A DNA stretch of 64,000 nucleotides from Bacillus pumilus (GTDB lineage Bacteria > Bacillota > Bacilli > Bacillales > Bacillaceae), in assembly GCF_003431975.1 (NCBI RefSeq), contig NZ_CP027116.1, forward strand, positions 2,480,001 to 2,544,000, read 5' to 3'. The translations under genes and the position numbers were made by a program. This document shows, piece by piece, positions 7,906 through 16,334 of this stretch. A model generated the notes under the pieces. The model was not told where the DNA came from. It made no database searches and worked only from the letters and a program-made list of their open reading frames with translations. Every line of letters begins with the position of its first letter. Position 1 is the stretch's first letter.

Positions 7906-8253
7906 TTATTGTATAAGTGCAATGATTCGTTTTCTTGTTTCTTCATGGTATTGAACATAGGAATGCAATAAAGGATATGATTCAAGGATATATTGATACG
8001 ATTTGATTTGGGGATATTGCTCTTCAAATGACTGACGCAGCACGTTTAACTGTTTTTTTGGTATTCGTTTATGATCGATCACATAACTTAAGCTGCCTGC
8101 AACAAGTGAAAAAAATAAATAAAAGTCATCTGAAAATATACCAGTTTCTGCTTCAAAAGAGACGATTTCATCTGGATAAGATGAATCTAATAAGTATTGA
8201 TAACGTTGTTTTAAATCATCGAATAAACCTTGTTTATCTCGGCTGATTTTCAT
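7906..8253 (-). CDS. Small YxiJ-like protein
   Basis: A 115-residue soluble protein with the stretch DDFYLFFSLVAGSLSYVIDH followed by KRIPKKQLNVLRQSFEEQYPQ. This pattern resembles my recollection of the YxiJ-like family, which in B. subtilis lies next to the wapA toxin region, but I cannot verify it. RBS AAAGGGGAAAGG precedes the ATG at 8253. It begins a two-gene unit with the 54-residue gene. A toxin-immunity connection is only suggested by family and neighbours. Confidence 0.6.
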   Translation of the reverse strand: MKISRDKQGLFDDLKQRYQYLLDSSYPDEIVSFEAETGIFSDDFYLFFSLVAGSLSYVIDHKRIPKKQLNVLRQSFEEQYPQIKSYQYILESYPLLHSYVQYHEETRKRIIALIQ

Positions 8254-8334
8254 GGACCTTTCCCCTTTCTTTCAATGTTTATAATCAAACACTCTCCTAA
8301 CGTATTTTTCAGAATGAACTCTATCCTTAGAGTG

Positions 8335-8811
8335 TCACAGAGTTTTTAAATATTCTTCAAATGAAATAAAGTCCGCTTTTTTTCGAAATTCGCTTAAGAT
8401 TTTCTGATCTCCTGTAAAAATAACATCTGTCGAATCAAAAAATCCGATTTCAAACATAGCTTGAGGAATAACGGGTGTATAATTCACGTTCCAATATCGT
8501 TCATTATCTTCAATTTGAGGTATTGAACTAATATTCAAATGATCTACATGACGAGGCAACGCGGTCAAAACAGCGAAAATAAAAGAATAAGAATAGTCGT
8601 TTAGTAATTTTTTGAAATGTTCACCCTTCAGAAATAAAAAATCCATATAATCCGGCATGACTTCTGAATGAGATTGATTATTCCGATCATGAAGCATTGT
8701 GAGTGTCACATCACTTATGACCCAATGGTACTCTTCTACGTTTAAATTGATTTTCTTTATTAATTCATTTACTTCGAATAAATTTTTCTCTTTTGCTAAT
8801 ACGATTCTCAT
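8335..8811 (-). CDS. Uncharacterised protein, divergent third member of a local paralog set
   Basis: About 158 residues from the ATG at 8811, which follows GAGGTGGAACAAGTA; the longer start at 8823 overlaps that site. The segment EEYHWVISDVTLTML aligns with EEFHWLLSDDSWEML and QEFDWALSDDILPTI of the two upstream genes, suggesting a shared N-terminal fold, but the rest diverges. No signal peptide or membrane helix. Function unknown. Confidence 0.55.
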   Translation of the reverse strand: MRIVLAKEKNLFEVNELIKKINLNVEEYHWVISDVTLTMLHDRNNQSHSEVMPDYMDFLFLKGEHFKKLLNDYSYSFIFAVLTALPRHVDHLNISSIPQIEDNERYWNVNYTPVIPQAMFEIGFFDSTDVIFTGDQKILSEFRKKADFISFEEYLKTL

Positions 8812-8904
8812 TACTTGTTCCACCTCATCAATTTAAAACATCAGACGAAACTAAAAATATTCTACAGGATTAAAATCAGAACATGTAGATATATGTAAAA
8901 TTTA

Positions 8905-9510
8905 TTATTTAGTTTTATAATTCCGAATCAGTTCTTTTCTAAAATCATCAGGAAGTTTTTGATTCGGAAATACAACTGAAATCCAACCTAATACAATCTC
9001 ATCTAAAGTTCTCCACGTTCTTAACAATTGTTTATTCATCTGTTCTAATTGATCAATCGCTAATACTCCTATCTCATAACCTCTTTCGCCATAAATGGTC
9101 CATTTCGCAGAAGGGGAAACCCATATTACACGTGAAGCAATATCCATTATGCTATCATTTACACTCTCTATCGGATAATCCGTTAAGAGATCAAGGTAAT
9201 CACTTGATGTGAGGTTTATCGGGATTTTCACCCATGGATAATAACCAAAATCATGATAATAATCATCCATACTTTTCTGCTCATCTAAAACAGCCATGAG
9301 TATATAGTCATCATGATGATTCAAAGCTAAACCTTTTAACATTTCCCAGCTATCATCTGATAACAACCAATGGAATTCTTCGAATAAATAATGAGGTGTT
9401 TTCGTTTTCAACACTTGATCAGGGAATGTTTTTGTACTGTGAACGAGCGAATGAACAAACGATAGAACATGTTCAAATTCTTTTGGATCGGATATAAACA
9501 AATGTTTCAC
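8905..9510 (-). CDS. Uncharacterised protein, paralog of 9567-10196
   Basis: A 201-residue acidic soluble protein opening with MKHLFISDPKEFEH. It begins with GTG six bases after AAAGGAG. It is clearly related to the next gene upstream: both have a LFIxxxKEF start, a EFxWxLSDD block, FGYYxW(V/L)K, a DY segment, WVS/WLS followed by KWxI and a C-terminal LD..VL.W motif. Tandem duplication followed by divergence is the likely origin. Compact aspartate/tryptophan-rich proteins like this recall immunity proteins of the SMI1/KNR4 kind, but no toxin gene lies beside it. Confidence 0.6.
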   Translation of the reverse strand: MKHLFISDPKEFEHVLSFVHSLVHSTKTFPDQVLKTKTPHYLFEEFHWLLSDDSWEMLKGLALNHHDDYILMAVLDEQKSMDDYYHDFGYYPWVKIPINLTSSDYLDLLTDYPIESVNDSIMDIASRVIWVSPSAKWTIYGERGYEIGVLAIDQLEQMNKQLLRTWRTLDEIVLGWISVVFPNQKLPDDFRKELIRNYKTK

Positions 9511-9566
9511 TTTATGCTCCTTTCATATCTTCGAGTAAGTCTATCATTAGTCGTTGATACTCCATT

Positions 9567-10196
9567 TCACCGCTTGTAACATGACGCATAATGAGATAGC
9601 ATTTGAGTGATATAGTCATCGAATGTTTTTTGATCCTTCAATAATCCTTCAAACCAATTTGCTAAAACAGGATGATCCAGTGATTTCCATCCTTCTTTCA
9701 ATAACCTATTTTTCACAGAATCTTTTGTTGATACCATTCCTATGATACAAATTTCCATATCTCTATCTGCCCAAATCGCCCACTTCAAAGAATGCGATAA
9801 CCAGACCACTATGTATGAATTCGTGATGATATCATCTGCTATAGGCTCTTTTGGGTGCGTCCATAGTGCATTTACATAATCCTCACCTGTAATATCCACA
9901 CTCGCTTTCAGCCAATTATAATACCCAAATTCCTTCAAATAATATTCGGCTGGATCTGGTTGAAGGACTGCAGTTAAAAATTCTCTATCTTGTGTAACAG
10001 CTGATAACTCTTTTATGGTTGGTAAAATATCATCACTCAATGCCCAATCAAACTCTTGAAACAAAAAACAATCAAATGTCTTACGGAAGACTTGTTGTGG
10101 TAGCTCTTTTTTTATGTCAAACACATGGTCTACTAAATTCTGACAGAATTTGAATTCTTTTTCTGAACGAATAAATAATTTCTTCAGTTGGGTCAA
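9567..10196 (-). CDS. Uncharacterised protein, paralog of 8905-9510
   Basis: About 209 residues from a TTG at 10196 that lies eight bases after AAAGGAG; the upstream ATG at 10223 has no site and would add nine residues containing that very Shine-Dalgarno. From the TTG the start (MTQLKKLFIRSEKEFKF) lines up with that of the neighbouring paralog, which supports the choice. Shared blocks are EFDWALSDD, EFGYYNWLK and WLSHSLKWAIW. Function unknown; possible orphan immunity protein. Confidence 0.6.
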   Translation of the reverse strand: MTQLKKLFIRSEKEFKFCQNLVDHVFDIKKELPQQVFRKTFDCFLFQEFDWALSDDILPTIKELSAVTQDREFLTAVLQPDPAEYYLKEFGYYNWLKASVDITGEDYVNALWTHPKEPIADDIITNSYIVVWLSHSLKWAIWADRDMEICIIGMVSTKDSVKNRLLKEGWKSLDHPVLANWFEGLLKDQKTFDDYITQMLSHYASCYKR

Positions 10197-10295
10197 GCTA
10201 ATATCTCCTTTTTGACTTGTCATTTTGCCAATGTTTTTTATTTTCCATCTAAAACATATACCATCATTTTATCAAAATATACCTTTTTTCACATA

Positions 10296-10322
10296 TAAAA
10301 AAGCACCCTAAACGGATGCTTC
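10296..10322 (-). terminator. Terminator of the beta-lactamase gene
   Basis: On the minus strand GAAGCATC and GGTGCTT arms are followed by a T run. The hairpin overlaps the last codons and stop of the gene. Confidence 0.65.
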
Positions 10323-11096
10323 AATCAAATGATATTTCTTCAAAATACGATAGGTAATTTCTTTTGCTTCTATGCCGGTGCCTTCAATATTTGTGGCGAA
10401 AATGTAGGTTTTATTTTCATGTTTGATAAAGCCTACGTACCAGCCGATGCCTGATCCAGAGCCTGTTTTTCCGTATAGGGTGGCGTGTTTCTCTTCTTCT
10501 TGTACCATCATTCGTTTGACTGTTCTCATGTTCTTCAGGTCAAATGGTAGAGTCTCTTCATATAGCTGTTTGAGGAAACGAACTTGTTCGATAGGAGAAA
10601 TTCGCAGGGTACTGCTTAACCAAAATTGATCGATTCCGCCAGATATGTCTTTGTTCCCATAATGAATGGCTTTCACCCAATGATTCATTCGTTTTTCTCC
10701 AATGTCACGTGCCATGGCTTGATAGTACCAGACGACTGAATCTCTCATGCCAGAGCCCAGTGTATGATCCTTATTCCAGTTATCAATCTCTCTTTTCACT
10801 CCGTCCCAATATTTGATGTCGTATTCATCTTTCACTGCGCCTGTTTGGAGTCCGATTAATGCATTTGCTACTTTAAATGTTGATTGTGGTGCAAAGCGTT
10901 CTTCCGCTCTTTTTTTGTTATACACCCAAGGCGACTTTTCTTTTACTTCTTGAATCACAAACGTGCCTTCACGTTCTTTCATGAATTCATCTACTGACCA
11001 GTTTGGTGATGTACCCTCAATTGATGAAGGCTCGCTCATACAAAGTGCCATCAGTATGATGCCAGAAAACAGCCATTTTATATACTTTTTCTTCAA
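10308..11096 (-). CDS. Class D beta-lactamase (OXA-type, B. pumilus BPU-like)
   Basis: A 262-residue serine beta-lactamase. The three active-site motifs are intact: STFK at 72-75 (nucleophile Ser72, Lys75), SVV at 120-122 and KTG at 210-212, plus YGN at 146-148. The N-terminus KKKYIKWLFSGIILMALCM is a signal peptide. The start is TTG at 11096, eight bases after AAAAGGAG; the longer reading to 11201 is a shadow. B. pumilus strains are known to carry a chromosomal class D enzyme (BPU-1), and this fits in size and motifs. No regulator is adjacent and no mobile element touches it, so it is probably an intrinsic gene. Confidence 0.9.
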   Translation of the reverse strand: MKKKYIKWLFSGIILMALCMSEPSSIEGTSPNWSVDEFMKEREGTFVIQEVKEKSPWVYNKKRAEERFAPQSTFKVANALIGLQTGAVKDEYDIKYWDGVKREIDNWNKDHTLGSGMRDSVVWYYQAMARDIGEKRMNHWVKAIHYGNKDISGGIDQFWLSSTLRISPIEQVRFLKQLYEETLPFDLKNMRTVKRMMVQEEEKHATLYGKTGSGSGIGWYVGFIKHENKTYIFATNIEGTGIEAKEITYRILKKYHLIEASV

Positions 11097-11183
11097 AACA
11101 ATCGCTCCTTTTTCCATGATTTCCATGATTGTAGCATGTTGAGTGATGAGACATAAGGTACGCTTGTCCTCTTTTCTTTCAAA

Positions 11184-11209
11184 GAAAAAAAGCCGGTTCA
11201 CCCGACTTT
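11184..11209 (-). terminator. Terminator of the YdbM-like gene
   Basis: AGTCGGGTGAACCGGCT with a following run of T on the minus strand, ten bases downstream of the stop codon. Confidence 0.8.
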
Positions 11210-11219
11210 CTGCTCTATA

Positions 11220-12383
11220 TTAGCTGTCTTTATTTTCCTCAATAGCTTGTTTCGCGATTTTTGATATCGTCATATCGTCCATTGGCGGGTTATGGAGCCC
11301 TGCACGAATATCTCGATAGTAGCGCTGCAGTGGACAGTCAAGGCTTAAACTTTTTGCACCGACTAAACGCATCGCTTTATCAACAACTTGCAGGCTGTGA
11401 TTGACGACGGTATGCTTCACAGCACCAAATTCATTGGTTAACAGCTCCCTTTTCTCTGGCTTTTCATATAATGTGGTCGTTGAGTAGATGACGTGGCGTG
11501 CTTGCTTTAATAGTAAGTCAATTTCGCCAATAAGCGTTTGGACATTTGGCAGATCACTAATTGTTCCGCTGATGCTGTTCGGTGAATGGGTGATGGCATA
11601 TTGAACAGCATAATCTCTTGCCGCTTGCGCAATCCCTAAATAACAGGAAGGAATATGTGCAATCCAAGGATTTAGCGTACCACCCCGTGGCCCTTTTTGC
11701 ACCTCAACGAGCATGTCATTTGAAACCTTCACCTGATCTAAGATTAAATCATGGCTTTCTGTTCCTCGCATGCCGACAACATTCCACGTTTCTTCTATAG
11801 AAACACCTTCTGTCTCACGATGAATTAAGAAGAAGCCCATCGCCTCTTTTTCTTCGATCCATACGCCGACTAAAAAGTATGTGAGTGCTGGTGACATCGT
11901 TGTGAAAATTTTACGTCCATTGATAATCCACTCATCACCTGATTTAGTGGCTGTTGTCCCAGGCTTCCCGCCTCTTGTTGGACTGCCTGTTTGCGCCTCG
12001 CTCACGGCACGGTTCACAAGGGCACCCTTCTTCACTTCTTCCGCAAAGAATTGCAGTTGTTGCTCATTCCATTGTTTCTTTTCGTAAATTTCGCCTACAA
12101 CGCCTTGATGCCAGCCGATTGATAAGGCAGTCGCTCCGTCCATGCTGCCGAGCGTCTCTTGAAACAGAACCATATCCGTCACTGTTTGACCTCCGCCTCC
12201 ATATTCAGCAGGTAGAGACAGCGCTGTATAGCCCATGTCTACTAATGATTCGATATTTTTTTTAGGAAAATAAGCGCCTTCATCATGTTCTTTTGCCGTT
12301 TGTTCGATCGTTTCACGAAGAGATTCTAGTTGATTGAGCCATGTTTTTTGAAAATCGGTATCGACAAATAATGCTTTAGACAA
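11220..12383 (-). CDS. ydbM: Acyl-CoA dehydrogenase family protein, YdbM-like
   Basis: A 387-residue flavoprotein of the acyl-CoA dehydrogenase fold. N-terminal helical domain (to about 115), middle beta domain containing NRAVSEAQTGSPTRGG and WIINGRKIFTT, and a C-terminal helical domain from about 225. SEAQTGS occupies the FAD/substrate-binding loop position. The lineage closest to it, YdbM/SfnB-like, is often tied to sulfur compound use; the substrate here is unknown. Start is TTG at 12383 with AGAGGAG eleven bases upstream. The nearby manganese catalase corresponds to YdbD, so a ydb-like neighbourhood is conserved. Confidence 0.8.
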   Translation of the reverse strand: MSKALFVDTDFQKTWLNQLESLRETIEQTAKEHDEGAYFPKKNIESLVDMGYTALSLPAEYGGGGQTVTDMVLFQETLGSMDGATALSIGWHQGVVGEIYEKKQWNEQQLQFFAEEVKKGALVNRAVSEAQTGSPTRGGKPGTTATKSGDEWIINGRKIFTTMSPALTYFLVGVWIEEKEAMGFFLIHRETEGVSIEETWNVVGMRGTESHDLILDQVKVSNDMLVEVQKGPRGGTLNPWIAHIPSCYLGIAQAARDYAVQYAITHSPNSISGTISDLPNVQTLIGEIDLLLKQARHVIYSTTTLYEKPEKRELLTNEFGAVKHTVVNHSLQVVDKAMRLVGAKSLSLDCPLQRYYRDIRAGLHNPPMDDMTISKIAKQAIEENKDS

Positions 12384-12532
12384 AACGTATCCAACTCCTC
12401 TATTTCTCACAATCTATCATATCTGATTTTTCCAATTGTAATAAATAAAACACAGTTTGCTTATAGGAATTAATGTGTTAAATTTTATCAATATTATGTA
12501 CATCTGTCAAAGGAACGTGATGCTTTTATGAT

Positions 12533-12634
12533 TTCAAACTACATAAATCTTATGGGCAGACCCATGTGGTTGGTGAAGCTTTTGCCTTCTTAGAGAAGCG
12601 TGTCAGTGTGTATGGAAGATCTCTCGGACGTTAA
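12533..12634 (+). pseudogene. Possible C-terminal gene remnant
   Basis: An open stretch of 33 codons ending in a stop just before a terminator reads FKLHKSYGQTHVVGEAFAFL and continues to GRSLGR. Composition looks protein-like, but there is no start codon or ribosome binding site and an in-frame stop lies 15 bp upstream. I do not recognise the parent. It may be the tail of a deleted gene. Confidence 0.3.
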
Positions 12635-12669
12635 AAAAGCCAATCAGGGACAAATACCTGATCGGCTTT
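12632..12669. terminator. Terminator after manganese catalase
   Basis: AAAGCCGATCAGG and CCTGATTGGCTTT arms (one G-T pair) followed on the minus strand by a T run. Confidence 0.85.
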
Positions 12670-12671
12670 AC

Positions 12672-13502
12672 TTATTCACCTTTTTTCGGTGTGTTATACA
12701 GCTCCTTTGGTGCGGGCTTTAGTTTTGGTGCGGAACCAAACACGACTGGTGCGGAAATATATCTGAATTCCCCTTTTCCATCCATGCTTCGGCCATGTGC
12801 CCATCTACCTTCCTTGCTTTCTTCTCCTCTTGAGAAGTTAAACAAATCATAGGATACTTGCTGTTTTTCTAGTGAGCGTGGGAATGTGGTTGGAACGACG
12901 ACGTCCCCTTCTCGTTCTTCTAATTCTTTAATAGCCGCAAGCCACATATTTTGATGATATGTATCACGAGCAATAAGAAAGGAGAGCATATCCTTCACGC
13001 CACGATCATCCGTCATTTCGTAGAGCCTTGTGACTTGAAGCCTCCCTTGTGATTCTGCATTTAAATTAGCTCTAAAATCAGCCATTAAATTCCCGCTAGC
13101 AATGATATATTTGGCATTCCACGGATACCCTTGACTATCCGCTGCCATAGCTCCTAAACCAGCAACAATTGCATGCTGAGGATTCATTCCACCCATGACA
13201 GCTGCAAGTGCTGGATCACTTTGATACGCCTCTTCTTGTTCTTGAACCGGTGCTTTATCTAGTAAACGCGCGATCATCGTCGCCAGCATTTCCACATGAC
13301 CAATTTCCTCTGTCCCTATGTCAAACAATAAATCTCTATATTTTTGATCTGCCCGGCAATTAAAGCCTTGAAATAAATATTGCATCATGACACTAATTTC
13401 TCCATACTGTCCGCCTAATACTTCTTGCAGCTTTTTCGCATAAAGCGGATCAGGCTTTGAGGGCTTTGCTTCATATTGCAGTTCTTTGATGTGATAAAAC
13501 AT
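12672..13502 (-). CDS. ydbD: Manganese catalase (coat-associated type), YdbD-like
   Basis: A 276-residue ferritin-like dimanganese catalase. Ligand-bearing helices are visible: GGQYGEISVMMQYLFQG (Glu ligand), TEEIGHVEML (Glu and His ligands) and, further on, the second pair around NLNAESQGRLQ and RDTYHQNMW. These dispose of hydrogen peroxide without haem. The C-terminal tail is long and Lys/Pro-rich, typical of the Bacillus proteins, several of which sit in spore coats. Start ATG at 13502 follows AAGGGAGATGACATC. It stands alone between two terminators. Confidence 0.92.
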   Translation of the reverse strand: MFYHIKELQYEAKPSKPDPLYAKKLQEVLGGQYGEISVMMQYLFQGFNCRADQKYRDLLFDIGTEEIGHVEMLATMIARLLDKAPVQEQEEAYQSDPALAAVMGGMNPQHAIVAGLGAMAADSQGYPWNAKYIIASGNLMADFRANLNAESQGRLQVTRLYEMTDDRGVKDMLSFLIARDTYHQNMWLAAIKELEEREGDVVVPTTFPRSLEKQQVSYDLFNFSRGEESKEGRWAHGRSMDGKGEFRYISAPVVFGSAPKLKPAPKELYNTPKKGE

Positions 13503-13590
13503 GATGTCATCTCCCTTATCAAAAACATCTTTTCATTTATCACTATTCAACCACAGGCCTCTTTATGAAAATGAGCCATCATGTGCACAC

Positions 13591-13620
13591 AAAAAAAAGA
13601 GAATGGCCTTTGCCATTCCC
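13591..13620. terminator. Terminator after bdhA
   Basis: GGGAATGGC and GCCATTC arms around a short loop, then a run of eight T on the minus strand. Confidence 0.9.
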
Positions 13621-13633
13621 TTTGTCATCCTAC

Positions 13634-14674
13634 TTATTCGGCACTAACTAAAATTTTCACTTGATCTTTTTCATTGATTAATGCTTGGAAACCATCTTCG
13701 ATCACATCGTCCAGCTTGATTTTTTTGGTGACGAGCTTATCTGCAGAGAAATAGCCTTTTCTCATTAAGTTTAATACAGAAGGGAATACGTCTCTGTAGC
13801 CGATAATTCCTTTGACTGTACGTTCTTTAATGACAATGTCATTTGGCATAATTTCTGCGCCTTTTTCCCAAATACTCACAATGACTGTTTCACCTGAAAT
13901 TCTAGTTGATTGGATTGCCTGTTTCAATACAACAGGTACACCTGTCACTTCAAAAGATACATCGACGCCACCGTTTGTGCGGTTAGCAATTTCTTGAACA
14001 ACATCTTCATATTGAGAAGGATCAACAATGATCGCTCCAAGCTCTTTTGCTTTTTGTTGGCGTTCTTTTGATAACTCTACTGCGTAAATATCAGTAGCAC
14101 CAGCTGCTTTTAATGCTTCAATGACAAGTAAGCCAATTGGTCCGCAGCCAAACACAGCTGCTGTATCCCCAGCTTGTACTTTACTAGAACGAACAGCATA
14201 TAAAGCAACGGCAGAAGGCTCTACAAGTGCGCCTTGCTCATATGAAATTTCGTCTGGTAATAAATGAAGTAATTCTTCATCAACTGATACATATTCAGAG
14301 AATCCACCGCCGCCTCCGGCAAGTCCTAAAAAGCCCATGTTTTCATCTAAGTTATAAGCACCTTGGTGTCCATGAGTCGCAAAAATAGGCTCTACAACCA
14401 CTCGATCGCCTACCTTGTAATTGCTTACGCCTTCTCCTACCTCAACAACCTCACCAGAAAATTCATGTCCCAGTGTAATAGGTGCCTTTTCTTTTGTCAG
14501 TGGATGAGGTTCATTCACTGGAATGAAGATAGGTCCTCCTAAATATTCATGTAAATCACTACCACAAATGCCGCACCATTTTACTTTTAGTTTCACTTTT
14601 CCTGGAGCAACTGTTGGTTCATCAATTTCCTCTAGTCGAATGTCCTTTTGATCGTGCCAGCGTAGTGCTTTCAT
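13634..14674 (-). CDS. bdhA: (R,R)-butanediol dehydrogenase
   Basis: A 346-residue zinc medium-chain dehydrogenase. The catalytic zinc site is marked by CGICGSDLHEY (Cys37 region) and GHEFSGEV; the Rossmann motif GCGPIGLL is near residue 178. The structural-zinc cysteine cluster is replaced by a shorter loop, as in BdhA/YdjL, which interconverts acetoin and 2,3-butanediol. The start ATG at 14674 follows AAAAGGAGTCTTACAC; an upstream ATG at 14698 is inside the leader. Monocistronic. Confidence 0.9.
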   Translation of the reverse strand: MKALRWHDQKDIRLEEIDEPTVAPGKVKLKVKWCGICGSDLHEYLGGPIFIPVNEPHPLTKEKAPITLGHEFSGEVVEVGEGVSNYKVGDRVVVEPIFATHGHQGAYNLDENMGFLGLAGGGGGFSEYVSVDEELLHLLPDEISYEQGALVEPSAVALYAVRSSKVQAGDTAAVFGCGPIGLLVIEALKAAGATDIYAVELSKERQQKAKELGAIIVDPSQYEDVVQEIANRTNGGVDVSFEVTGVPVVLKQAIQSTRISGETVIVSIWEKGAEIMPNDIVIKERTVKGIIGYRDVFPSVLNLMRKGYFSADKLVTKKIKLDDVIEDGFQALINEKDQVKILVSAE

Positions 14675-14744
14675 GTGTAAGACTCCTTTTCTCATCAATT
14701 TAATTAACTTACTTAAATAATGATAACATAATTTTTTTAATTTT

Positions 14745-15965
14745 CTAAGTAGGATGCACTACTTTTTTGCCAGTCAATGGACGGAAGATGACAAAACATA
14801 GCAATAAACAGATAAGAAGCATACATACACACCCGATGACAACGGAGGTTCGGATTGATAAAACATGTGCAAGTCCACCAGAGACCCCTGTCATCATCAT
14901 CATCAGAATGGCTTCAACCAAAGCATAAAAGCTGGCTACCCTCCCCATTACCTCTACCGGGATATTCGTTTGATAGAAAGTCATAAAACCTGTGTTTGCA
15001 AATGCTAAAAAGAACGCTAGTATAAAAAATCCAACAGCTGCTGCAAACAATGTGCTGGAAAAAGCATAAAAGAGATAGCCTATCGCAACAAACAAACTGC
15101 CGATCCCTAGCATGATCGAAACAGGAAGCCTCTCCACAATGATGGAGTTGAGACTTGCGCCTGCGATGATGCCTGCCCCAGCTATACTCACAAGAAGACC
15201 ATATTCTGTATCAGTCAGCAGCAGTACGTCTTTTGCAAAGGCTGTTTCAAGTGAGTCAATGGCGGTAGGAAGTACCGTAATCGCTGCACTAAATAACAAA
15301 TACACCCCCATCACCTGACGTGACGTCAAACTAAATCGAAGAACAAGCCTCGCATCCTCTTTTAACATTGAAAGAGAAAAGCCATTTTGATCAGCATCTT
15401 GTTTGATCAAATTAGGTAAACACGTCGTCAAAAGAGCAGAGATGAAAAGACAAATTGCATTCACATAAATTGAAAAAACAGGTGTACCGATCAGAAAAAG
15501 CAGACCTGCGGCTGCGGGTCCAAGTAAAAATCCACCTGATTGTAGTAAAGACCTTATGGCATTAAACCTTTTTCGGTTATCCGCTGGGATCAGCCCTGTT
15601 ATATACACCATTGATGCTGGATGAAACATCGCTTGTGCCATCTGAATGAGAAACACCATGACATACAGGAGCAGCAGGTGTCCTGAAAATAAGGCAAAGG
15701 GGATACATGCGATTAAAATAGCGCGGCTCATATCTAAACTGATCATCACTTTCCGCTGATTCAGCCGGTCAATCAAACTGCCAGACCAGCTATTTGTCAA
15801 AAGAGCAGCAGCCGGTCTCAGCATATAGACGGCTGTTACAGCAAGCACAGAGCCCGTTTCCTGAAAAATGAGCAGATGGAGGGCAATCATATAAATCCAC
15901 TCTCCTATATTCGCGATTCCAATGGCTCCAAGCATCAAACTCATATCCCGCCAAAGTTTTGTCAT
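14745..15965 (-). CDS. MFS transporter under T-box control
   Basis: A 406-residue major facilitator protein with about 12 hydrophobic segments, of the drug/siderophore exporter type (the region after helix 2 reads SWSGSLIDRLNQRKVM, a motif A variant). The gene starts at ATG 15965 after GGGGGGACAACA. It lies 20-30 bp downstream of a T-box leader terminator, so expression should rise when a specific tRNA is uncharged. That makes an amino acid, a peptide or an amino-acid-mimicking antibiotic the likely cargo. Substrate cannot be read from the sequence. Confidence 0.85.
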   Translation of the reverse strand: MTKLWRDMSLMLGAIGIANIGEWIYMIALHLLIFQETGSVLAVTAVYMLRPAAALLTNSWSGSLIDRLNQRKVMISLDMSRAILIACIPFALFSGHLLLLYVMVFLIQMAQAMFHPASMVYITGLIPADNRKRFNAIRSLLQSGGFLLGPAAAGLLFLIGTPVFSIYVNAICLFISALLTTCLPNLIKQDADQNGFSLSMLKEDARLVLRFSLTSRQVMGVYLLFSAAITVLPTAIDSLETAFAKDVLLLTDTEYGLLVSIAGAGIIAGASLNSIIVERLPVSIMLGIGSLFVAIGYLFYAFSSTLFAAAVGFFILAFFLAFANTGFMTFYQTNIPVEVMGRVASFYALVEAILMMMMTGVSGGLAHVLSIRTSVVIGCVCMLLICLLLCFVIFRPLTGKKVVHPT

Positions 15966-15987
15966 TGTTGTCCCCCCTATTTGTCAT

Positions 15988-16255
15988 CAAAAAATCCCGC
16001 CCCCAAGACATTTCTGTCTTGAGGACGGGATTTATTCCGCGTTGCCACCTCAGTTTATTCATCTGTTGCCAGATGAACCTTAGCAGGTCATCATGAACCC
16101 TTCTCTGTAACGGGAGAATGTCGCCGCACCACCATCTGAAGGAATCCGGTGCAGAGCTAAGAGGCTTGTTTCCACCATACTTCCCAGCTCCTTCTCAGCT
16201 TCACGGAGTTCTCTGTACGAGTCAGTGATGATGTACTCTTCTCTATTTGCGCAGT
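15988..16255 (-). promoter_or_regulatory. T-box riboswitch upstream of the MFS transporter
   Basis: Minus strand. The T-box AGGTGGCAACGCGG is at 16037-16050. Stem I has the AGTA motif (5' side, GAGAAGAGTACATCAT) and the specifier loop GGAAACAAG (16165-16173). Aligned with the alaS leader in this window, where GCT follows GGAA, the specifier reads ACA (threonine, 16167-16169). One base earlier it reads AAC (asparagine), and the UGGC bulge, which would pair with G73, fits tRNA-Asn better. The terminator is the strong hairpin at 15993-16032 (AATCCCGCCC...), followed by T. Presence of a T-box is certain; amino-acid identity is not. Confidence 0.9.
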
Positions 16256-16334
16256 GTCTTTATTTATCACGATCTTCAGCTGAATTGTTACATATTGTAC
16301 TGCGCCTCGATCAAAGCGTCAATGTTTTTTCATG

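Noticed and set aside
10308..11201. Beta-lactamase read as a recently acquired resistance gene
   Set aside because: No mobile element adjoins it and a chromosomal class D enzyme is normal in the B. pumilus group.
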